Below, one piece after another: positions 20,393 to 29,300 of a stretch of DNA of 39,528 nt. The position numbers were made by a program, and so were the translations under genes. Below the pieces are notes generated by a model. It was not told where the DNA came from. It searched no databases and saw only the letters and a list, made by a program, of their open reading frames with translations. Source of the stretch: Nymphaea colorata (Eukaryota > Streptophyta > Magnoliopsida > Nymphaeales > Nymphaeaceae); assembly GCF_008831285.2 (NCBI RefSeq), contig NW_022204822.1, forward strand, positions 1 through 39,528. Reading direction: 5' to 3'. The first letter of the stretch is position 1. Each line of letters starts with the position of its first letter.

Positions 20393-20662
20393 CTAATGAA
20401 AGGACTTGGGCTCCTCAATGCTATCAAGATTTCTAGTAAACTTGGCAGGGTAGTCAGAAATTTGATTGTACGACACATACTTGCTGATTGGGTAGGTTTC
20501 ATAATCAACTAGGCGTGAAGGAGCTCGCCTAATCCTTTTTGATCTTCTGATAAGTTTTGGCTTGTTCTCTACATCTTCAGTAGTTGTTGCAAGTTCATGA
20601 TCATTTGTGGGGCACTCATTCTCAGCATGAGTCTCATTATTAGCTTCATGTGCATCAGCCAC
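20393..20662 (-). pseudogene. Integrase-RT linker of copia element II
   Basis: An acidic N-terminal stretch is followed by RRSKRIRRAPSRLVDYE and YPISKYVSY, the typical basic and hydrophobic linker before copia RT. It follows directly on the truncated integrase core, where the deletion join lies near 20670. Confidence 0.85.
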
Positions 20663-20670
20663 AGACTTAT

Positions 20671-21426
20671 TTTTAATGCATATTGAGTTTCAATCATTTT
20701 ATAAAAGGTTTAAAAGTGAGAGAGCACTTCAGACTTATTTTTCATAAAATAGACTCATGTTGACTTATGAAAATCATCAATAAATAGCACATAGTAACAA
20801 AATTTATCCATAGAATCAATAGGCGTAGGGCCCCAAACATAAGAGTATATCAAATCAAATGGTATTTGGCTAATGGAATCAAATAAAGTAAATTTAGGTC
20901 TAGTCATTCTAGCAAATTTGCATATTCCACACTCTCTACAATTGAAGCACAGATTAGGAAATATGTAATCTAAAACTCTAGAAGATGGATGACCCATTCT
21001 TTGATGCCAGATATTTCCATCGTTGACATGATTTACATTCAGTGCATGATTCATGGTTCTTATTTGATAGAGTCCATTGACAAGTTGTCCTTCACCAATC
21101 ATCTTCTGAGTCATCTGATCCTGAAAAATGACATTAATAGCAGAAAATACTACATTGCAATTTAACTCCTTAGTCATTTTTGCAACCGATAGAAGATTGG
21201 TAGTAAGCTTAGGCATAACAACCACCTTGCTAGTGTAACTTGTATTAAAAAAATCTATGTTACCTAATCCTTTCACAGTTATAGGAGCGTCGTTGGCAGT
21301 GGCAAGAGGACCAATATCTCTAGAATGAACACATGAACTTAAGAAAGAAGATTTATTGGCCATGTGATCTGTGGCCCCTGAGTCAACTACCCATTGCAAA
21401 TCCTTACCCTCAATGTTATTAACCAT
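20671..21426 (-). pseudogene. Copia protease and integrase head
   Basis: This frame holds the aspartic protease motif WVVDSGATDHM near its start. Then come LTTNLLSVAKMT, the pre-integrase motif WHQRMGHPSSRVLD, and the CX2C pair (CFNCRECGIC region) of the HHCC finger. The integrase core opens IYSYVWGP where the family has H-S-D-V-W-G-P, so the first catalytic Asp is a Tyr. FIDDFHKST ends the open frame at a stop, but homology continues (VYFMKNKSEVLSHF, IETQYALK) to about 20671. The second Asp and the Glu of the catalytic triad are deleted. Confidence 0.9.
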
Positions 21427-22165
21427 AGTAAGGGTCGTACCTGTTTTGCTTGTACCTTTGAACTTGAAGATCTTTTATCATTTCAGCCAGTTTATCCAGC
21501 ATGATTTGGTTTTCCGATGAGGATATGGCCAGATTCACTTGGCTAGAGTTGCTTTCCCTTTTGTCTTGACTGTGTCCCATGCTTCTATAGGCTGAATTCT
21601 GCCTTTTGTCTAGTTTCCCATGAAGGAACCAGCAAGAGTCTCAAGAATGACCATTCCTCTTGCAATCAGTACATTAAACTTTTCTAGAGTCCTCACATTT
21701 GTGTTTAATAGACCTCTCACTGTTGGTGACATGGGCACTATTGCTTGTTGTAAAGGCCATTTTGTCTTCATTATGTGTCTCTTGACAACCATCAGCCAGC
21801 ATATCCAGAGCCTTACGCCTACTCTTCATGCAAAGCAATGAAAAAACAGAAGCTAGAGAAGGCAGTTCGTGAGCCATAAGTATTTGAGTACATTGCTACT
21901 CAGAATCATTAGGCAGTCCAGCTACAATTTCAAAGATACTATCCTGTTCACGTTGACGTTTGGCCGGAGTAAGATCTGAAGTCAATGATATATAAGTATC
22001 CATTTCATCCCAAATTGCTTTAGAAGTACCAAGGTACTCACTAATAGATGACGTCCCCTTTTTCAAGCTGCTTTCTTTTGTGCTAGTTGATACATATGGG
22101 CCGTATTATACTGCTCACTGTAACGATCTTTGGCACCTTGCCAAACTTCTTTTGCGGTTTCTAAG
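21427..22165 (-). pseudogene. Copia gag of element II with zinc knuckle
   Basis: It starts at ETAKEVWQGAKDRYSEQ, the middle of the UBN2-type gag domain, so the N-terminal half is missing. A frameshift near 22060 is followed by gag-like KAIWDEMDTYISL and EQDSIFEIVAGLPND. The zinc knuckle lies at 21671-21632 as C-x2-C-x4-H-x4-C (CTDCKRNGHS, one in-frame stop, then DSC). Upstream of 22160 the gag match ends abruptly at the CTAAG junction of the LTR-like segment. Confidence 0.85.
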
Positions 22166-22443
22166 AGAGGAAAGAAAATTGGAGAAAAATGAGAGGGATG
22201 ATGATTACATACCTCTAAATGAGAAAATGACTTAACGAAAATGAACACCTTCACTTGAAGATCCCCTTGAGTGAAGCTCCAAGATAATGCCTCCAAAAGG
22301 GTTGCAGTTTGCTCCAAGTTGAAGAGAAATGGAAAGAGGAAGAGGGGGAGAGAGAGACCTCAAGAAAAACCCTAAGTCTTCAAGTGAGAATACTCTAGGG
22401 TTTCTTCCAAGGACCACTCTTGCTCAAGAGGGTGAAGTGGGGG

Positions 22444-22451
22444 TATTTATA
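22444..22451 (-). promoter_or_regulatory. TATA box (minus strand)
   Basis: The minus strand reads CTATAAATACCCCC, a strong plant-type TATA context. A pyrimidine-rich leader then runs into the frame 22317-22063, which enters the gag sequence of element II. Confidence 0.5.
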
Positions 22452-22490
22452 GAAGATTTTGGAGCCATAACCTAAAATTTGAATTTTTTT

Positions 22491-22905
22491 TAAAAAGATC
22501 AAAATCACCCTGTAAAAGGAGGTTCTTTGTAAAAAAAGAGGGCAAATGGGTCTTGTTTATCAAAAAACCCAAAATTATCTTTCAAAAGGAGGTTCTTTGT
22601 CAAAAAGGAGGGGCAAATAAGTCTTGTTTACCAAAAAGACCAAAATCGCCCTCTAATGGGAGGTTCTTTGTCAAAAAGGACGAGCAAATGGGTCTTGTTT
22701 ACCAAAAAGACCAAAATTACCCTCTAAAAGGAGCTTCTTTGTCAAAAAGAAGGGACAAATTGGTCTTGTTTACCAAAATTGTCTTTTAGAATGAGGTTCT
22801 TTGTCAAAAAATAGGGACAAATGGGTCTTGTTTACCACAAAGACCAAAATCACCCTCTAAAAGGAGGCATTTTTGTTAAAAGAAAGAGCACATGGGTCTC
22901 AAATG
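22491..22905. repeat. Minisatellite, about six units of 71 bp
   Basis: The mark GG(T/C)TCTTTGT-like recurs at 22521, 22591, 22662, 22733, 22795 and 22866, giving periods of 70, 71, 71, 62 and 71. Each unit also carries AAATGGGTCTTGTTTACC and AAGACCAAAAT. The 62 bp unit has a 9 bp deletion. As 71 is not a multiple of three, the open frame through it is incidental. Confidence 0.95.
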
Positions 22906-23045
22906 CTTGATTTGGATTTGAACTTGGGTTTCTGGATATAATTTGGATTTGGATTGTGGCTTTGGACCAATTTAGATCCAAAAATTGGGTTTTGTGTTTT
23001 CAATAAAAGAGGGCATTCTTTTTGAAAAAATTTGGGGTGATTACA

Positions 23046-23805
23046 CTAAGTGAACATTTTATGATTGTATCATGAATCCTTTCAAAATTTGGGATAGATT
23101 GATAGAGCACTATAATTAATAATTCTTGAATCAGACCCAATTTTCAGGGCAAATTCACGCAACACTCAGAAAGTGTTCTGGCTGTTATACAATCCTTCAT
23201 AAATATTTTAATTCTTTGGACTGAACATTTGTTTTGTGCACTAATGCCCAATATTCATATGACAGTTGCATGCAACAGTCCGGTTTGTGCCAGAAGTGTT
23301 GGTCAGAAGGCAATAAGTTCTTAGAGAAGATGTTAGCGACCATCAGTTTGTTTGATCGACTTTCAAAGGTGGCCATCTATAATGAAAAATTCAGTTTTTC
23401 ATAATGTTTTGGCTGCTAGAATGATAAATGTAGAGAGATAAAATTTTGATATAGAAAGCATATCTGGATGGGTGCTTTGTGATGTTACTTCATACGTAAG
23501 AAAGTGCGGTCCTTCCAGCTTTCACTTTTCACCTATTCAAAACAGACCTTAGGTATGCAATATCTTGGATCATATAGATATATAGCCCTCCACATACGTC
23601 ATGAAAAGGATCTAAGATGCCCACCTAAGCAAGAAATTAAGTCTAAGGTCTCTGAGAAAACTTGTTCCAATAGATGGATGAGAAAATGCTAGTCCATCAA
23701 TTTGAGATGTAATTCCAGATTTTTTAGAGTGACGTCTCATCTACATCATGACAATGACCGTAGACAAACTGCAGCTTCTCCTCTTTTCCGCTCTCTTTTT
23801 TCTAT
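23046..23805. other. AT-rich stretch without recognised features
   Basis: No frame with a domain, no inverted repeats of note and no transposon coding sequence were found on either strand. Confidence 0.5.
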
Positions 23806-24060
23806 CCTTTTGAGTCACAGCGGGATGTGAGATCGAGTTGCATGCACATCCTTATGGACTCACAATTATGCAGTTACCATACCAAAAAAGATGGGGTTTT
23901 AGGTATGTTGCATGCACATCCTTATGTACGGGGAAAAAAGAAGGAGGTTGGTGTACTTCTGAATTTTTTTAATGAAATGATGTTTATTTTAGACTTTATA
24001 TATATATATATATATACAAACTTCTTTTTTCAAAATATATCTTTTCTATAATACCTTTCC
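23806..24060 (+). repeat. Dispersed repeat family G, copy 1
   Basis: It matches the reverse complement of about 36200-36430. Both have GTTGCATGCA near the start, then a GGGG-AAAAAAG run, then GGTTGG(T/G)GTA, then an AT-rich part. Inside this copy GTTGCATGCACATCCTTATG is present twice (near 23838 and 23909), with a TA microsatellite at 23997-24016. The type is unknown. Confidence 0.5.
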
Positions 24061-25575
24061 TTGGACCGGACACTCTACTTCTCATTATGACTGTCACATT
24101 AATTGAAATATGTCGGCATTGGCCCATGTCCACCCGAACTCCAAACCTGGTTATCTGTAAAAATTTTCTTGAGTTTGTATGGTTACGATGAAAAAAAATA
24201 GGAAGACAAAAGTGGAAGCAAAAAGAAATACAGTAAAAGACATACCTTTTAAAAAATTGCTAAAATGTCCCCTTATTCTTGAGTTTGTACGTTGGGTGCC
24301 CATAAGGGGCACTCAACTCAATCTACCCGAACTCAGCTGAACACTTGCCACTCACTTCCTCTTCATGAGCAACTGTCACCTCTCTCTCTCTCTCGATTTA
24401 GCCTAATTTGTTTTTTTATTCTGAAACAGCTCTTAAGGATGGTGGAAAGATTAACGGAAGATGTGGACTATGAGAGAGAGACATGCATGGAATATTCTTG
24501 TGTCAGATTTCCATTGCATCCATGGGTCACATTTTTACTTGGAAACGCAGTCACCAGTTTGGTTACTTGTGGTGCTATGCTCCAACGCTTCATTGGGTGA
24601 TTCCTGCCCCAACGCATCCCTAGACCTTCCAAGCAGGATTAAAGCTAAGAATTCGCTGCAGACCTTTTCTTCGAATCTCCGAATTTGAACGAGGTGCTTG
24701 AAAATTACAGGCTTAGCCTCTCTGGCCATGAAACCTAAATAATTTGTATTTGTGTCATTATAGAAAAAAGAAAAACGATCTTGGAAAGTTGAGAAGACGC
24801 ATATATGACCTATGTATTATGCATAAACGTTGAGGTGGGGATCTGCTCAAATAGAAAACATATAAATGTTAAACATCGACCAAGAAGAAGTTTTATGGTG
24901 AGTCCGGCCATCTAAAGAGAACAGCTGGACCGTCGATGGATCAAGCCCAGTTTCATGGACTGGCCTGATTGATTTTGAGAAATGCAGGACTTCTCAAATA
25001 CAATGAGCAGCCATTGATTCAACAGTTTTTCCAAAGGAAAAGGACCAATCTCATCGGTTCGCAGTTTGAATGGGTCACCGCAAAACACAGTAACTCGTCG
25101 GAGGCAAAGCAAGATATTCGCTGCTGACAGAAGGCCCTTCAGAAAATCAGTGGCTGAGGGATGCCACATGCTAATCAGCAAAATAGCTACAGAGCTTTGA
25201 CAATGTAAACTAGTAATTTTTGTGTGTCTGTGTGGGCAATTGCCACACAAGTCCACACGTTCCTGCATGATTCTTGATAAATAGGAGTTGCCGTGATATG
25301 TATCAGTCCTCCTTAATGATTCTTTAATTCTTCATACTCTCACATTCTGTTTTTCTCATGTAAAAGTTGGTTGGAGTCAGCCGCTTTGAATTGTATTGGG
25401 GCTTGGCTTGGGTTGATCCGAAGTATTATACAAATCGGCCAATATTTATTTATTGATTTATTGTTTATTTAGAAGAAACTGTCTTTTCCATGAAACTACT
25501 AAGGCCATGCCCTTATGCTTTCAAGATTTTGTCCTGCTTCGAGGCTTAGGTGGACATACTCTACATCGCTCAACT
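24061..25575. other. Intergenic stretch with unsupported frames
   Basis: Frames at 24292-24600 (+), 24535-24729 (-) and 24912-25268 (-, 118 codons) show no domain and no splice context. A GTGTGGGCAATTGCCACAC palindrome at 25230-25248 resembles the core of the hAT-like MITE, but no terminal repeats surround it. Confidence 0.45.
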
Positions 25576-25599
25576 CCACTTGCCATCGTTTGCAATCCA

Positions 25600-25715
25600 G
25601 ATAAATAACACACTAAAATGTGACAGCGGCCACAAGATTCAAACCTCGAACTCCTTGGATATGAACTACTTGCCACCCAGTTGCCCTATGTGCCTTGAGG
25701 CAATCAACCAATCTT
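25600..25715 (-). mobile_element. Possible tRNA-derived SINE head
   Basis: On the minus strand TAGGGCAACTGGGTGG resembles a pol III A box. About 35 bases later GGAGTTCGAGGTTTGAATC resembles a B box. The flanks do not fold as a tRNA, so this is at most a decayed SINE or tRNA pseudogene. No poly-A or duplicated target was seen. Confidence 0.25.
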
Positions 25716-26185
25716 TATTCAAGTGATTCTGAATGAAGCATGATTTAGCCAATTCATCATCAATCGCCCATTTTAAAAGACGCTGAAGTGCTTACGGGTT
25801 TCTTTCAGTTTCCACGTGATTTCACATTTCACTCAAAGAAATTTCCAAAATATTGACAAAGTAGCTCTCAGCCTCGATCTCACTCTCAAACTGCAGGCCC
25901 ACATGGACCATCTAGAGTCTAGCATCCGTAGTTTGCTATCGCCCATCGACGTTGAAGACTCAGGCAACCATCCATGGTGTTGTTGAGGAATCGATCAATG
26001 ACATCACTGGAGTTGGCCAAAAAGGGCATCTGCAGTTTTTCCAATCCATCCCTCCCCTTTGGTCATGTCAACCTGCTGAACCTAGGGATGTCAGAGGGTT
26101 GGGTTAGGTCCGACAAAGCCTTCAGTTTTTTAACTTAAATTTTTTCATTCCAAACCAGACTGGCTACCTCAGGGGCTGTCTGACG
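25716..26185. other. Intergenic stretch without recognised features
   Basis: Slightly less AT-rich than its neighbours, with no domain-bearing frame. Confidence 0.45.
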
Positions 26186-26188
26186 ATC

Positions 26189-26332
26189 TGGGCTGTCTGA
26201 CGACAGTAACACATTGTTATTAAAGTCTCCTACAGTGCATGCAACACTGTAACAAGTCTTCTATGAATCTGTCTTATTTACTAGACAGATTCATGGGGCA
26301 ACAACAATGTATTACTTTGCCAAACAACCTCT
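26189..26332. mobile_element. Small MITE with nested inverted repeats
   Basis: The left end GGGCTGTCTGACGACAGTAA and the reverse complement of the right end, GAGGTTGTTTGGCAAAGTAA, are similar. The repeat continues as ACACATTGTTATT against TACATTGTTGTT. Inside, ATGAATCTGTCT (26263-26274) and AGACAGATTCAT (26283-26294) form a perfect 12 bp stem. The outer word GGGCTGTCTGACGA is present twice at the left edge. The target duplication could not be defined. Confidence 0.6.
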
Positions 26333-26734
26333 TAAGAACCTACTTTTATGTTAGAAAATGGACTAAAGGTTGAAAGTTTTTGTTTGGTTTTTGGATCTAG
26401 AAGGAAAAAACAAATGTAAAATCACATACCAAACCCAGAAGGAAAAAGTAGGTGGATATATGTGTGTATGTATTGTGCTTTTGTGTAATGGACGCTCCAA
26501 TTTTTTAAACCATTAAAAATTAGACTTTAAAAGCATTGTAAATTGTTGCTAAAAACACTAGGAACCATTGCTATGTACATGTCGTAAACTATTGCTAGTC
26601 CTCGTTTTTTACAACCACCCAATATAATGCATTGAGAATAAATGCATTGCTTAATAAAATGCACTAAGTGATCTACTGTGAGAGGTTGGAGGATTTCTCT
26701 ATCCAGAGCTGGGTGGAAAAGTTCAAGGACATAT
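26333..26734. other. AT-rich stretch next to copia element III
   Basis: Contains the non-copia tail of a minus-strand frame. No domain was recognised. Confidence 0.4.
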
Positions 26735-27390
26735 ATATATGATTTTTGACCAAATGTACAGCCTAAAAAAAAAACATCTGTGTGATCTTTCGTCAAATTT
26801 AGATTTGGGATTTGGTTCTTTTTGCAAAACACAAACAATCAAAGACAATAGATGACAATACTTGGGTTTTTTTTCTTTTGAATAATTTTTCATAAGGAGT
26901 TTTGTTTTGTAAAGCACTTGTTGGAGTTCGATTGATTAAATACATGGCTGTCAATACACACTGGTCCCAAAAATGCCAAGGCAAACCAGATTGGAATTTA
27001 AGGGCTCCAGCCACATCTAAAATGTGATGGTGTTTCCTTTCAACTACACCATTTTGTTGTGGTGTATAAACACGTGTGTTGATGAACAATGCTTTTTTCA
27101 TGAAAAAAATCATTCATCTCCCTTAAAAAAATCGACTCCATTATAAGTTTTAGCAATTTTAACCTCAGCTTTATATTGCCTTTCTATCATATTGATAAAA
27201 TATTTTAATAGATGAGTAGTTTCATGCTTAAATCACATCAAATAAACCCACACTGCTCTAGTATAGTCATCAACTAAGGTAATAAAATAGTGTGCTCCAG
27301 AAAATAAGGCTTGGGAATATGGCCCCAAATATCACAATGCAACAACTCAAATGGATTATTTGAACAAGAGACACTTTCATTAAAAGGTAA
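26735..27390 (-). pseudogene. Copia integrase of element III
   Basis: The core begins ELLHCDIWG near 27330, keeping the first catalytic Asp. A frameshift follows, then VDDYTRAVWVY. The second catalytic region reads VKIAKTYNGVDFF near 27155-27115, with Tyr where the family has Asp (S-D-N-G). The third region, [13 protein letters not shown], keeps the Glu. The downstream part has [31 protein letters not shown], then frameshifted KFDERSHRC and GCTFGQKS. With one catalytic Asp lost and frames broken it is inactive. Confidence 0.85.
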
Positions 27391-27910
27391 TCAAGACTGT
27401 TTTGTTAGTTTGCATACGTCACAATAAAATGTTTTCATTTTAATGCTAGATTGTTGCTGAGAAAATAGATAATTCATGGCTTGTGATGGATGCCAAAGTC
27501 TAAGATGCCATATATCTGTTCGCTTGAGACTACAGTTCATTGCCAATGATTGATGTGAAGGATCAGAGATCTTAAATACGAACAGGCCATCTCTCAAAGT
27601 ACCCAGTCCAATCATCGTCATAGAATTCAGGTCCTGCAATGAAAAACCATTGGAACCAAAGATGACTTGACATTTAGTAAGTGAAACAAGTTTACTTACT
27701 GATACAGGATTGAATAATTTGGAATATAGTAAACATTTTTTAGTATCAAAGAAAGTTGTAGAGAGGCTTCACCAATATGCGTAGCATGTACCACATTTCC
27801 ATCTGGTAGTTTTATGGGATAAGGTGATTGTAAGACAATAACATTAGACAGAAAATTAAGGGACGATGACATGTGGTCAGAGTCACCACTGTCAATGATC
27901 TATGTGCTGG
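27391..27910 (-). pseudogene. Copia protease and GAG-pre-integrase of element III
   Basis: The protease motif reads IIDSGDSDHMSSS near 27900-27862, with a stop directly before it and Asp where the family usually has Ala after Gly. Further on are PIKLPDGN, VSKLVSLTKC and, from 27639, the pre-integrase frame with GLFVFKI, IWHLRLWHPSQAMNYL and the finger cysteines CDVCK. The finger histidines are present, so this part is well preserved. Confidence 0.8.
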
Positions 27911-28018
27911 ATTGTGAATATATCATACCTGCAAAATGAGATTGACCATTGGGCGGGTGTGGCACAAGAGCAGTTTGATCTTTAAGAAGTTGTTTTAACT
28001 TATTGTATTCATCCATGG

Positions 28019-28211
28019 TTAGAACATGAGCTTGATCCTTGCTTGGATTAGGCAAAAAACAATAGACACTGAAGCATTAGAATGTATTTTATTTCCATCT
28101 ATGGCATTAGCATCCCCAGTTTTTTGTTTTCCTCCTTTTAAGTTGGGAGGGCATCCATTTAGCTTGAAACATCTCCCCCTCGAGTGACCTACTCTTTGGC
28201 AGTGAGTACAA
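28019..28211 (-). pseudogene. Gag zinc knuckle of element III, cut by an LTR
   Basis: YCTHCQRVGHSRGRCFKLNG is a complete C-x2-C-x4-H-x4-C knuckle, which binds the RNA genome in copia gag. The frame extends upstream into LTR sequence at 28212, so the natural gag upstream was separated by the insertion or deletion at that point. Confidence 0.85.
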
Positions 28212-28914
28212 TATAAAGAAAAGAGAGAGAAAGTCAAGAAGAAAGGATACAAAGTTTTATGTGGTTCAGTTCAGGAGAACCTTCGTCCACACTAGGAAAG
28301 GCTTTCTTGCCGATTTTCACACTATTCATCCTATGTACATCAATACATTATATGGGGCAGCATGAAGCTGCATAAATCACCCTGTAACCGATGAGAGATT
28401 TTTGGATATAATGACTTCATTGGTTTCTTTATTTCCCTCTAACGTTTCAATTTGAGAGATGTGAGCCAATTCAACATCATTATGATCTTTCCATTTATCT
28501 TTTCTTCTTAACGTTTCATCAGGATCATTTTCTTTTTCTCCTTGACTTTCAGTGTAAGAAACGTGGGCCAGATCAGCATCATTATGGCTCATGCATGATA
28601 ATCAATTGTTTGAATTTGATTTGTACCTTCCATTTGTTGCGGCCATTACTGAATGACATTGCATAGGAAGATTCATTTGATGCTGAGTGTGACGTTGCAG
28701 TTTCCATTTTTTGTTTTCATTTTGGTGAGACATTGTAGTTGTGTTGGGTGTTTCTGCATTTGAGTGAAAACTTCCATTTTGTTCCTTGCAGCTGTCGATG
28801 CCATAGCTGGATGTTGCAGTTGATTTGGGCATTACATTATTTGATTGAAAACTTCCTTGTTGGCTTGATTTGTCATGATTGTCGTGAGCCAGATTTGAAT
28901 AGTTTTCTTTAATA
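28212..28914 (-). repeat. 3' LTR of copia element IV (703 bp)
   Basis: It follows the RNase H end and polypurine tract. On the minus strand it starts TATTAAAGAAAA and ends TTTTCTTTATA, near-perfect inverted ends (the canonical TG is changed to TA). It contains the GTGGACGAAGG...GAACCACATAAAAC block of plant copia LTRs near 28260-28295. A frame within it (28592-28377) repeats a 35-residue unit. The LTR directly abuts the gag zinc knuckle of element III. Confidence 0.75.
28377..28592 (-). other. LTR-embedded frame with an internal repeat
   Basis: A 71-codon frame within the element IV LTR contains HNDADLAHVSYTES and, about 105 bases later in the same frame, HNDVELAHISQIET. The changes between units are mostly conservative (A/V, D/E, V/I, S/T). 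It lies just after the 182-codon frame that runs from RNase H into U3. It may be a relic of coding sequence or a repeat that by chance keeps frame. Confidence 0.35.
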
Positions 28915-29300
28915 CGCCCCCATAAACGGGAATGGCTGATGACGTTGAGTTTGTGTTGTAAGTCAAAAAATTGATCTTTCCCCAAGGCTTTGGTGAATAT
29001 GTCTACAATTTGACTAGAAGAATTGACGTATCTAGTGGTCAGGCGCCCTGAACTGGTCATTTCGCGCACATAATGATAATCAATCTGAATATGTTTTGAC
29101 CGATTGTGGAAAACTGGATTTTTGGTTATGGAAGGTTTTGAAGGAGCCAAGTCAATTCTACAGCTGTTGATGCCATGGAGCGATATTCAGCCTCCGCACT
29201 GGATCAAGCGATGGTGGATTGCTTTTCTGCACTCCAGGAAATACAGTTAGCTCCTAGGAAAGTACAGTACCCTATCATGGATCTTCTGATGAGATGGCAT
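28602..29300 (-). pseudogene. Copia RNase H, 3' end of pol, running into the LTR
   Basis: RNase H degrades the RNA template during reverse transcription. Upstream frames show DADWAGCHL, CISWSAEKQSTIA (stop) and SSAEAEYRSMA. The last frame (29150-28602) has NPVFHNRSKHIQIDYHYVRE and VDIFTKALGKDQF, the canonical end of copia pol. This frame continues without a stop past the polypurine tract for about 100 codons into U3. A 28 bp direct repeat (GGCATATAGATCCATGGTG) at about 29325-29372 interrupts the gene. Confidence 0.9.
28915..28924 (-). promoter_or_regulatory. Polypurine tract of element IV
   Basis: The minus strand reads TATGGGGGCG immediately before the LTR start, equivalent to the GGGGGAG tract that primes plus-strand DNA in copia elements. 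One C interrupts it. Confidence 0.6.

Larger units (their letters stand above)
19342..22165 (-). mobile_element. Decayed Ty1/copia retrotransposon II
   Basis: On the minus strand the order is gag (from 22160), zinc knuckle, protease, GAG-pre-integrase, integrase head, a linker and RT, then an abrupt join to an LTR-like piece. The second half of the integrase core and the RNase H domain are deleted. Stops and frameshifts occur in gag, integrase and RT. The RT style ([28 protein letters not shown]) suggests the Ivana/Oryco to Tork side of copia; the exact lineage is uncertain. Confidence 0.9.
22166..23045 (-). repeat. LTR-like promoter segment with minisatellite, joined to gag
   Basis: On the minus strand it starts TGTAATCACCCCAAATTTT, resembling the TGTAACACCCC starts of many Ty3/gypsy LTRs. 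It contains a 71 bp minisatellite, a TATA box at 22451-22444, and a leader with AAACCCTAG. It is bounded by CTAAG on both sides (22161-22165 and 23046-23050), a possible 5 bp target duplication. The 3' end is CTTTCCTCT and not CA, and no gag is found beyond 23050, so a solo LTR inserted into gag is only one reading. A captured host promoter is another. Confidence 0.4.
26735..28211 (-). mobile_element. Decayed Ty1/copia retrotransposon III (gag end to integrase)
   Basis: The minus strand holds the gag zinc knuckle, protease, GAG-pre-integrase and integrase in normal order, then breaks off before RT. Its 5' part (LTR, PBS, most of gag) is missing because the LTR of element IV abuts its zinc knuckle. 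The integrase C-terminal style (KFDERSHRC, FLGCTFGQKS) differs from that of element IV, so it is another copia lineage. Confidence 0.85.

Noticed and set aside
22161-22212. A 52 bp intron (GTATGT...CTTAG) between leader and gag
   Set aside because: It is shorter than the usual plant minimum, and the frame is open without splicing.
22491-22905. CRISPR-like array
   Set aside because: The units are direct 71 bp repeats without unique spacers, in plant DNA; it is a minisatellite.
24292-25268. Frames of 102 and 118 codons on opposite strands
   Set aside because: No domain, splice context or conserved repeat copy supports them.
25585-25715. A true tRNA gene
   Set aside because: The acceptor and anticodon stems do not form around the box-like words.
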